Of a stretch of 64,000 nt of DNA, positions 12,501-24,500 are shown piece by piece. The notes beneath the pieces were generated by a model, which saw only the letters and a program-made list of their open reading frames with translations, had not been told where the DNA came from and did not search any database. This DNA is from Rhea pennata. Lineage: Eukaryota; Chordata; Aves; Rheiformes; Rheidae. How positions within the stretch are numbered: position 1 is the first letter of the stretch; every line of letters starts with the position of its first letter. The stretch is from positions 29,631,083 to 29,695,082 of the forward strand of contig NC_084671.1 of assembly GCF_028389875.1 (NCBI RefSeq), read 5' to 3'. The position numbers and the translations under genes were made by a program.

Positions 12501-15500
12501 TTTATTCTTCCTGTGCTGCAAATTTTATGTTAAACACACACACACACACACACACATACACACACATATATATAAACTGTTTCAAGATCGAAAAGTGGCA
12601 GCCTGTCAGCAGTTGTTAATACTCTCAGCCTAAAGAAGCATTAGAAAATGGACATATTGGAAAGTTCTGTTATGAATATGCCATCACTAACCCAAAGGGC
12701 AAGGTATACACTAAATGTCTCAATTTATATGGCATTACATCTCTTATTTGTATGAGAAGTCCTTGATACTGCAAATAACACATTATACAAAGTCTCCATC
12801 AAGCACCTAATTGTGTGGGAAACTGCTATCATCTCCCCATACAGAAACAGTTAATATATATGAACCTGAATTAATTAGACAGTGTCCTCATATAAACAAT
12901 GGCTGTTCCTGACCAGGGCAGTATTTCCAAGAAAACAAAATCCCGAAGTTGCAGCATGCTCCAAGTCCTAATAATGAAACTCAGATTTACTCTATGAGGC
13001 AGTGCTCACATACCAGCAAAATTTCTGAAGTGTCTTTTGCAGGGCAGAGACCAAAAGCAACAACTGATTTTTCCTTGTAGACTGCCTTGCTCCTCCATGT
13101 TCGTTATGCCATTTCCTGTGAAGATGAACCCCAGCTTCCCTTCACCATTTCCCATTTCTCTGAAGTGTGAAGGACTTTGGTGCTACTTGGCATTGGCTTA
13201 GTTAGAGCTGGCGTTTGGAGGTCAGGCGTATGATTGTGCCAGGGGATGTCCTGGACAGGCCTCACCTACAGCTCCACACACATTATGATCCACATTATGG
13301 CCTATCTGCACGTATCTGAAGAGCAGGATAGGGCTGGTAACCCTTGTGATGGCTGGATCTGGAAGGACAGCTGGAGATGTGGAAGACCAGTGTAGAAACA
13401 AGTGCTCTAGGAGGAAATGACACTTTAGATGTAACTGCTGCCAGATTACTGCTGGCTCATACCAGTGCTCTGACACAAACAGACATTTACAGCTGATCTC
13501 TGTACTCTGCAGTAACATGGTTGGTGACAGTTCCCTGTTGCTGCTGTAGAAATTACTTCATGTCATATGTGGATATTAATAACTGTAGCTACCATATTGC
13601 AATTAAACTGAATAGCACTAAAATGCTGTCTAACTGTTATTTGAGGGAGTTAGAAGACCAGCTCCACTTGGCTCAGCCTATGGCATGTTTCCTGTCTGCA
13701 TCATATCTCAGAGCTTACATAAACCTGGTTGCTCTGCTTATTTTTTGAGTGCACTCCTAGACACACCAGGGCTGCCTGAATCATTCCAGGAGCTGCGTAC
13801 TTGTTGTTAATCACTTTGGAGAAAGGAAACAGAGTGTAGTAAAGCAATTAGACATAACAGAGGTGTCGGAAGTTCCTGTTGAGCATTATCCCATATGAGA
13901 AGCCTATAGCATCTTGGCAAATCCACAGCTCCTGTAAAAAGATTATTTCAATGCCAATCTCTATTTCCAATGACTAAGCCTCATATCTTATGTTTTGTCT
14001 TCTTTGCCTTTATTGTCTCTTTCATGGTTTTGTGCTACTTTAATTGACAGCTAATGGCTTCTTCTATATCCCCAGAAACATGGTAAGGAAGAAAGCTTTC
14101 TAAATATTGTGTTACTTAGCTTATCTGGACTATCTTCACCTGGAAGTCAGCTAGCTCAAAAGTGCAGGGGAGCAGAGTGAAATGGTTGGAAAAACAGACA
14201 GGAGGAGGCTTTACCCTGTTACTCCAGCCCAGTGAGACCACCTGATGTGTAAAAGAATACTGGAGAATAAGAGAGAGGGGCAAAATGTCAGGTATGTCAG
14301 CTGGAGTAAGCGTAAGAGGAGAGTCAAAAGCCTGGGGGCAGATTTAAATTGGATGCTATAGAGAAGCTCAAGACAGCAAGCTGCCTCAACAGGGCACTGC
14401 TGAAATGATATTTTTCTGACCTGCATGAAGGGATTCAGCACTGTTGTGCATTTGGTGTCTCCTGGAGAATGAGTAAAGCCAAACACAGGTAGCTGAAGGG
14501 ACCAAGCAAGAGACTGAAACAAAACAGCTGGGTTCCTGCCAGGGTGAGGGCACCATGAGATAGATGTAAAGGACACAAGAATATCTGGATGTATATGAGA
14601 TGTGCAAGAAAAAAGGCACATTCATCCTCCAGATTTGCACCAAAATGTTTGTGAGTCCATAGGAGTGAGGACATTCAAGATAGAAAATGTAATGAAGAAG
14701 GAAGGATGGTATCATAGAGGGCAAACGATTTTCAAGAGAAGCTTCAGATCTTTGGTTTAAGGCACACTGCAAAAACATAGGTCATTAACTATACATCTGC
14801 CAGTGCAATCTCAGCATAAAACTACTAGGTAAAGGACAAGTAATCACCTTGGTGGAAAGAGGGGGTAATATTAGAAGGTAGAGGAGAGGGGATAGGAAGA
14901 TCAGGAGGAAGCTGGGAAGCTGTGGGCTCTCAGATGTGGTGTAAGAGTTTAAAATATCTGAGGTCTCCAGGTGTTGTTATAACACCATAAGGGTGAGGAG
15001 AGCACTGGCTGGAAGAGGAGGATGGAAGAAGGACTGGCCTTTGGTTGCTGGCCTGAGTGGATTTCAAGTGGTAGGATTAGCACGGTCCATCCAGCAGCTC
15101 CTCTCAGTCTCCTCCACACAGTCGTGTAGCATTCATTCTGAAAGAATGGCTGCACTACTCAGAAAAGAACTGCTTGTTGAAGCTCCTCTGCAATGATGGG
15201 TCCTGCATGATATCATACAACAGTAAGGTTGGAAGGGACCTCTGGAGATCATCTAGTCCAACCCTCAGCATAACCCGTACGGGGATTAAACCCACGACAT
15301 TGGCATTAGCAGCACCACTCTCTAACCAACTGAGCTAAACCTGCCCCCATGATGCCGCACAATTAGTGCCACATCCCACCATCCTTGTTCAAGCTCATCA
15401 CTTTTTTGCACCAAAAGCAACACCAGTGCTGGAAAACAGAGGCCCCTTCTTCTCCTTTCCATTTCTGTCTCTGTGAAGGGATGCCTGCTTGTCCCTGTGC

Positions 15501-18500
15501 AGCATAGTGCCTAGGCTGGGGTTTCAAAGGAAAGCAGGGAGCTGGAGCACTGAACTCCAGGCGGGATCTCGCACCTCACTGCATGCTCTGCAAGCCCTTA
15601 GATCCAGCCACTGCAAACTGAGATTTGCAGTATCTGGACTGCACCCAGTTATGCAAAGCACAACACAGTCAGTATCTTCTGCATGCTTGCACTCTCCTCT
15701 CCAGGAAGACAGTGTGCAGTAGGATGTCTCCTGTGGGAGAAATGTGAACCTTGCTTTGGAGTCTAATGTCCAAATGGCATCAAGGTAACTTTTGTCCTTT
15801 ACTTTAAAAAGACTCAAGAAATTTTGCTGTAAGGTGTGTATTTCAGAAGCCTGAAATCTCATATCCCATTGAAAAAAAAAGATCGTGAACTGCACTTGTA
15901 CTGCCTTTGTTTAGCTGCTGAAATGTTAGCAAGAATAGGAGATCCACAGTCATTGACATTTGATCAGAAGAGAATACAGCTTTAGTTTTGGAGAGCGAAG
16001 CATCACAAAGAGGCAGTCATTGTGGACTAAGGCCATCAGCTTAAATAAAAATAAAGGATACATCCAGTACCTGCCTGGGAAAGGCAAGGAATAATGGTGA
16101 CTTGGATGAGGATCTGTAGCAACAAAGCAGGCAGGGCTCTTAGAATGAGGGACAAGTGGGTTGTCACTGGAAGAAATACCCACTGGGACTGGAGTATTCC
16201 AGCATTCATGGTGTAATAGTATGACACTAGAAAGCACAGACTGGGTTTCGATGGCTCTGCAACTTGTGTGAATACAGCCAGGGGCATTTAGATCTGATTT
16301 TGACTTTAAAAGAGAAGAACTGCCTGGCCTTCATCAATAACATCTACAACAGGATAAAGAAGAAGATGAGGAAGATCCAGAGAGTAAAACAGGCTGGAAA
16401 GTTTAGTGGGATCAAGGTCTAGGAGAAATGAAACCAAGTTAATTTTATGAGGGGCGAGGTGGTTCAGTGCCCAAACACAATCAAGGAGCGGTCAACGTAG
16501 ATAAGATTATCACATGCAAAATGGGAGAGGAGTGTCCCTGATAGGGAGCACAAGGCATGGCCAGGGCTGTGGGTATGTGAGAGGAGTGTTTATATTCACC
16601 TATGGATCAAGAAAGCTGAAGGGAATCTGAAGCTACCTTCAAAGAATTCATGATCAGTTCCTGAAACACCACAAAGGGGAGAAATGTCAGGAAAATCCAA
16701 AAAGAGCAAAGACCCAGTAATACAACCTACCACTTCATCTCGTTGTCAGGAGAAGAGAAGACTGCTTAAGGATAAGCATCATATTTTGTAGGCATAAATA
16801 TTTTTCACAGCAAGGACTGTGGGAAGTAGCAAGACAACCCTTGCTCCTCACACACTGAAGGTTTGGTCTCAGTAATCCTCCACAATCAAATGCCTCCTTT
16901 CTTTGTGAAATTTTTACCTGAGGCAGGGAAACATTTTTCACTTACGCCTTGCAGTGCTCCCTTTAGGGCCACTGAGCAAAACAAAACTTACATGGACCTT
17001 GCAAGGGCACTGGGATGTGTGTATGCTTTGGTTGAGGAAAGAACAAACATTGTCTTTGCACTTGACAGTGAGTGGTTGTAAAGCGTGGATTATTTGGCAG
17101 GAGATAGTCATTATTGCAACTCATAATTTAGACAGTAGAATGCTTTAGAAATCCTTAACCTTTTTATTTTTTTCTATTTGTTTATTTTTTGCAATATAAT
17201 TAAAGTTTAGAATCAGCTTCTGTCACTAAACTACATACCTGGCTCCAAGGTATTGTGCGAAGCGACATTGTGTGTGGCAGGTTATTTGGTTCCATCTGTG
17301 TATTTTTTAATCTTTCCTGGTGCTTTTTGGCATAGAAAACAAGGCAAATGCATGTAGGAAAGAGATGCCAAGGCAGGACAGATCTCTCCACCCAAATCAA
17401 TTTACTTTTCATTTCCATCTGATGTATTTCTTTGAGACTGTGCCCTCAGCCATTCTACTGCAAGAGAGTCATTTAGTATACACAAGCTGTAAAAGAAACA
17501 GTCAGTCTTCTTCCTGAGTATTTATCCTTTCAGAGATGTTCTCTTTTTTCTTGGAAATCTAGCAACATAAAATCTTAGTGTTCTGAATTTATGGAGGACC
17601 CTTTAGAGGATTAAGCTTATCCTCAGAACTCATGTGGTTGCGAGGTTTGAATGCCCGTGTGGTCCCTATTCATCCCCAGGTAACTTCTGAATCCATTGGC
17701 TAATTTCAAATAAACCAGGCAAAAAATCAACCAGATAATAAAGTTCTTACAGTGATGGAGTTCTAATATCAAGGTCTGTGACTGGAGAAAACTGAACACA
17801 GATGTGCTGAAGGTGGGCAGAAGCAGGGGAGGCATCATGGTTTTGCAAGGACCAACACGGTATCCCTGGGAAGAGCTGGACCTGAGCAGGATTTGACCCC
17901 TGTGGACTGGATACATGGCCTCAAGAAGTGCAGAGTGGTGATCATGAGACAGGCCTATTTCCAGTGAGCACTCCCATCAATTCAAATGCAGGGCTGAGTA
18001 CTGTGTGCTCTGTTTAACTGCAAACATGCCAGTCTGTGTGTGCTAACTTGAGATTGTTGCATGGTAGTGATTTAGGTAGTGAAGGACACAGGGCCCTAGG
18101 AAACTGGTGCCACTGCTGGCTTGGTCTTTATGTAACCAGCACAAAGAAGTAAACTCCTAGTGGCATTAGAAAAGAGGCTGCTTTTCATTACATTACCTCC
18201 TGGAGATTGGCAGTGCTCTAAGATTCCCTCCAAAGCGCAAATCTAGGGCAGCTGACTTTCCTGAGACCTTGCTGAGCCCACACCTATGTTCTCCTCAATG
18301 AAATTACATGTAATGGTTATCCCATCTTCTTTACACACTGAAGGTCCTGGATTCAAGCCCCTGTAGAAGCAGCACCAGGAAATCTTCGGGAGATTGGACT
18401 AGATGATCTCCAGAGGTCCCTTTCAACCTTATTGATTCTGTGAATCTGTGATCCCTGCCTCATCTCACCTTCCAGCATAGGGAGTTGTCTAGATCCAACT

Positions 18501-21500
18501 CAAGACCCCTTGCTTAATGTAAGGTGAGGACTGAAAGTGGAAGGAGCCTTCTGAGGTGTGCAGGTCAGAGGTGTCCTGCACTGAGCCAGGATTCTTGGAA
18601 CTCTTCTAACCCAGATACAGACTAGGGGCGCTTCAGATGAGAGAAGGGAGGAGATGTCCATTAAATGAGGACAAATTCATGATCTTTCCCAAAACTCAGC
18701 TGTAGCTTTTTGGTTTGACCTCTCCAGTATATATGTGGAGTCTAGGCCAAAGTCATTGAGAAGACTTTCCACTGAGTTCAAAAGATTTTGATTTGGCACT
18801 CCAGAGCCCAAAATACAACTCTAACAGCACTATACAGACAGAAAGACCTAGCAGATTGTCCTTACGCCTAGTCCTTTCCAAATATTTTCTTCTGCCAGAT
18901 TCATTGTGTGTCTTCCTGTAACAATTGTTCTTGGCCACATCATAACTCAGTGTCATCAATTAGCTGAGAACAGTTTGATAGGTTCTGTATCTTCGCTTCT
19001 TTTTATTGCTCCCAAGACAGCTCTTGTGTTAATCAAATGAATTAAACATTGGCTCTTTCCATTTGCATAGTTAGCAGTGCTACCATGGAAAAGCTTTCTG
19101 GCACTTAAATTAGCACTGTTGTGTGCACATAAAAAACGGAGTAGGGTAGAGGGTATAACACAGGCTGGAGCCCATAGGACTGGATAATCTGTGAGACTAT
19201 GGGGAGTCCACAGTCTCCTGTGGAGTTCATTAGTTTCCATGGGTGTGGGACTTCAGTCCCAGATATTTTAGAAGTAGTAAAAACTCAAGCAACTATTCTT
19301 TGAAAGTCCCACTGTCATCTTCTTTCTCCACAGTTAATTCAACCTTCTGGTAAAAGAAGTTTTTTCTTTCACACTCATTTTCTTCCAGTCTATTCCCGTT
19401 TGCTTGTTCTGATTATTCTGCTTGTTTCTGGGCTGTGGTTATGTCCCTGCATTTTTAAAATCAGTGCTTAGGTGAAGAGTAGAGCGCAGGCATTTTTCAT
19501 GTTCTGCTATGGGACATGGTCAGCTCATTTTTCTCTCCACACCCATGTTTTCCCAGCACCTGTTGTGGGCTTAGACCTCAAGATCTGTGAGGTGAGGATG
19601 CATTGCTAATTCTCTTTTTCAGCAGAATGAGCTGTACAACAGAATTTTCACATTCTCTATCTTGGGGCAGAGCTTCCACGGTGAAGGCACTGAAATATGG
19701 CATGAGAAAGGACTTCAGCCATGACTGCTGTAAACATAGCATGAAGCTATGGTAGGAGAGTGACAAACTATCCACTTACTTCTCTAGAGAGTAGGTAGGA
19801 ATGGGCAGCGGCCATGCCAATTCCTGTAGCTGTACTTAGCAATACTCTTAATAAACTCTGGATCTCCACAGAACAGTCATACTCCCAGCTAGAGAAAATC
19901 TTTGAACTTCTACTGACTTCTGGAGGTTCCACAAAAGCAGTTAATTCCTTCTAAATAAAAAGAAGCTTGCAGCTGTTATCTTGCCATGACCTCCACTCTG
20001 ACCTAATTCCAGAAGATGTATGCCGGGATTATCAAGCACCTCACTTTTTTTCTTGTTTAGCCAGACTTCCCAGCCAGCATTTTGTTGGCTGCTTTGGTGA
20101 CCAAGGGACATTCCATCCATTTTCTATAGCAGGTCTCTTTAAAGTATAGTCTCAGAGTATTTTTAGTTAGCGATTGTTTATTATGGCCAGTGACTGTTTT
20201 GACAGTGTATTATCTTACATAAGCAATAATTGAAAGGGAGAGTCTAGGTGACCTAGTATGTGTTGTCAGGTAGTGCAAGTGTGTGCTAGAGACTGGTACT
20301 GTGATCAAAACTGACTGCTCCTAGGGCACTGCTGAGAAATCACTATGACACTAAGGACTCAAGCTCATGAAAGGATATCTGCCCTGGGGCTACCCATCTG
20401 ACCGTTCCCATGCCAGGGGGATTGCCAAGGACCGAGGGCCACCCTGAGGATGCTGCCTTGTCAAACAGAGCCTACTTGTCAGACAACAAGCAGCCAGGGC
20501 AGTCAATCATGGCACTGGTGGCCAAGTGGATCTTGCTCCTAGGCCCACCTTGGCACAAATCCAGCACCAGGAGCAGCAATTTCATCCTGATCCCAAAAGC
20601 TCAAGGCAGCAGCCAACTCAATGACAGATTTGCCCTCTGTCTCTGGCCTCTGAATTCTTATCTTCCTTTTAGATAGTGGATTGGATTCAACAGGAGGTTG
20701 GGGGACTCCTCTCTCCTCCCAGAGCCTTGATTTTATTGCCTACGGACTAGGATAGACCTCAGGGAAGAGGAAAGAATGAGTCTGGATCCTTTGAGGTGGC
20801 AGAGGAGGCTGAACCAAGGCCTCATATGTCCTCCAAGAGTGCACAGGCTACTGTGGGTATACTTGGCCTTGCTTGGGGACTTCTAGGCCCTTAGCGTAAG
20901 TAGGTTAGACCTCAGCCTTGCTGCTTCTTTGAGGGAGTGCTTTACTTGTCCTTGGAAGCTGTCTGCAGTCCAGCCTGCCTCCCTGCTGGGCAAGCATTTG
21001 TTGAGTACATTTCTTCTAAGGGAGATCTGAGTCTGGACTGTCTGGATATCTAGCAGCTCTCTCAATTGTGAGCCTGAGGTGAGGAGGCAGAGAAGTATTG
21101 TCTGGACTATGGAGAGATCAAACCTCTCTGTTCCAAGAAACAGGGTAAGATTTGCTTCTTTACAAAAATCATTGCCTTGGAAGCTGTTGGTCTCCAAGAG
21201 ATGGCAAGGGGAGAGCAGTGGTGTATGTGAGGAACCTCTCCCCAGGCATTTGCTTCCATTTTAAATAAAGTGTATCTTGGAAAGGAATCAAGTGTCTTGT
21301 ATAAACAGCCTGGAGTCAGGATCACTCAAGCATTCTGAAGGAAATGTCAGGATGATTAAGAGGGGGTTTTGTTCAAATATGTGTGTGTGTGTGTGTGTAC
21401 ATGCTCATGTGCATGTGGGTGCATGCCTTCAGCTTTTCTGCACTGCACCCCAGGTGCCTGAAATTGCACCATTAGCTGCAACTCACTTGCTGCTCTAAAA

Positions 21501-24500
21501 ATACTCTGAGATCTTATCAGAGCATCGGCTCACAAGGGTCAGAAATGGGCTAAGAGCAGCGCTTGATATTTGTAGGAGTGTCCCCCACTCCCTAACCTCT
21601 AACTATGTCTTCACCTTTGGTGCCATTAGCCTGTTTTATGTCAGCAAAACTTCCCTTCAAATGATTTGATTTACTCTTCTTTAAACCTTCTTGTTTGTTA
21701 AGTGTTAAGAAAGATAGATGATAGTAGCTCTATCCTGTCATAGGGATGCTCTGTGCATGTGCAGAGCTAACACAGCATATTTGGTGATCTCTACAGCTGG
21801 AAGAAAACAGGGCAGTGCTGGCGAAAGTTACTGCTGCCGTGCTGGTTTCCAGGAACCAGCAGATTATGAGTGGTTTCAGGGTGGTTTTACAATCATGCGT
21901 GCCTCCACAAAGTGCTGTTCTCCCCAAACCCACTCACACCATTTGGAAAGGTTTGTAGGGGCAGCAGGGCTTTTTCTGGTTTCTGAGGAAGGAAAGGAAA
22001 AGAAAGATGATGAATGGAGGTAGGGACCTGTAGGGCAGAGACGTGAAAAATAGTTGTAAAATTTGGGAGAGACTAGTGTACCAGAAAAGATTGAAGAACT
22101 TGACTACTGGGCAGGAGACCTGACTTCTCTTCCTAGCTCTGCCACAAGCCTTGGGCAAACATCCCTCCATTTCTGTCCTTCCCCTGCATTTACCCTGCCT
22201 AGCTGGGTAGTGAGTGCTCCAGGGTACACATGGGTGCATTCCTCTCTTACAGCGAGTGTTTTGTTTCAGCTGAGGCTGCTTGCTCTGCTGTAAGACTGAG
22301 TGTAATAATGAAAGAGCAAGGGCAGAAAATTCAAAAACATTTTAGAGAAAATAAAGGATTATTGCCAAGAAAGTCTGAGGGAAAACAAGGAAGTCAGAGC
22401 AATGTGCAGGTGGGCCACATCAGCACAAACAGTATGTTGGGGGGGGGAGTGGGACAGGAGAGGCCCAAGACAACCTGCTAGGGGATTCATGGTGCCAGGA
22501 GGAGAGTTGTGCAGCCACATCTCCAGCCTTGGAAGCCTGCCCTTCACATCTAGTGCATCTTGTTCTGTGCTGAAGTCAGGTAGTGCAGAGGCTCCCCTTG
22601 TGGAGTACTGCAACCAGCCAAGTAGGCCCCTTTCCCAGCTATTTATAGGACCTTCAAGATTTGAGCAGTCATTATTTTAATTAAAACTGAGCCTTCTGGG
22701 TGCAGGGGAAGTCTTAAATCTGGCACATCTCTCACCTCAGGACAGTTAAATGTCTGGAAAAGCTGGACTTCAGCTGCAGAAGTTCTGGAGCAAAGGCTGT
22801 TTTGCTTTGCTTTGACTATTTTGTGTGTCATTCTAACTTCACCTTCTTCCTATGCAAAAAATCTCTTCTGCCATTCCCCTCACATCCTCTAGCTTCCCTG
22901 CACCCAAGAGCTGAGGCTGTTGTGTGCATTTTATCAGTACAATGCCGGTAGCAGTGAGGGGTGCAATCAGCTGCCCGGCACAATCTACACACATCTCTGC
23001 CTTTCTTACTGATTCTAGTCAAAGAAGCCGTAGTAGAAAAACAGTGTTACTAAACTGTGTTTCAGCTGTAAGTACCCAAATCCTGCACCCCTGTGATGGA
23101 ATCAGGAGAGGAAGGGAGCAATGAAGTGTAAAAGAAAATTGGGAACATGTACCAGAGAGGCATTTCTAGGCTCAGAATTGTTCTAGTTTAAACAGTCCAA
23201 TGAGTTGGAAGCTGGTCTTCAGAGCCAGTGGTGTGCATGCAGCACAGTGTCTCCCAGTGTACTGCAGCAAGACAGGGTAGCAGAAAGCCTAGTCAGACAG
23301 AAAGGGCTGATTTTCCATTAGTTGGGTAATGCTGGTGGCAAGTCTCTCACATAATGGAAGTTTGCGATGAGTGAGTACCGGTCTGCCAGGCCTTTCCAGG
23401 CCCTGCAGGCATGCCTGTCCCCATCCCTGTCACCCTACCCTGGGGCTCAACAGGCTTGCCAAGCTTGACAGACTAATCCATCACCCAGGCATCAGGCCAA
23501 TGTCATTCTGCGGGACAAGGTTCATGGGCAGAGGGGCACCAGTCATACTCCTCTTTTGTTCAATCTCCAGTTGTATTTTTCATGGGTTGCCTTCCCTTAC
23601 CCTGGGCAGCCCCACCTTGCTCCCAGGCGAGTTCTCCAGATCCACTGCCCTGCTTTGTCCAGCCTCAGGATATCACTAATGCACGAGCCCATTTCAGGCA
23701 ATCTCTCCATCTCTTCCTGCTTGTCCTCTCTGACCTCAGTTTGTCCCTCTAGTCTCCTACCCCACATCCTGTCATGAAGTACAGTCCCTTTAGTGATGAT
23801 TCCCCTCTCTCTACCCTTTGTCTTTTCCCTATCTCCTGCTGATCCTAGCAATTCTGTGGAACAGTCAGTACCTCTCCTCCTGCTGTTCTGTCAGCTCTAT
23901 CCCCTTCCACCAGCATCTTCACTCTTCCATACACTTCTCATCTTCCCATTTGTCCTGGGATTAGGCTGACATTTGCTGTGTTAAATTCAGCCTCTGTGAT
24001 CCACCCTCTTCCCTCCCCACTGGTAAACCACTCTACTTCTCTAGCTAATGCTTTGCACCAGGAGAATGTTCTCTCCAGCTGTTCTGCATCTTAGGGCTGT
24101 TCTGCATCTTAGGTGCTCCTGGCCCTTCTCTGTTTCCCTAACACTTCCTTATTACAACTACTTCAGTAGAATCTGGCCAGAGTTGCAGAAACAAAAATCA
24201 ATGCTCTCTGGCAACAAGATTCCCTGTCCATTTCTCACCTTCACAGGAGTCACCTCTCTGCTCCAGGCCAGACCTGGCTGGATTAGTTATGCATGATCCC
24301 AGGTCAGGGCTTGGGAAAGTGAAGTTGGTGGATCCAGCTATCATCCACAAAACCACATGTTTCATTGTGGTTTTGAATACAGGTCCCAATAGCTGGAAGG
24401 TTTAAAATTCATTCAGCTTCAGAAGTTTATTTTCAAATATTTCATTACTGTTTTGCCTCCTCTCTGGGAGTGATTCCCATATTACATTGCACATTGCGGC

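Noticed and set aside
15272-15349. Functional tRNA-Ile gene
   Set aside because: The anticodon arm is altered, the acceptor stem does not close and the sequence is fused to a CR1 tail, so it is a SINE head.
18297-18375. Functional tRNA-Val gene
   Set aside because: The D-arm and stem pairings are degraded, and a CR1-type tail follows directly.
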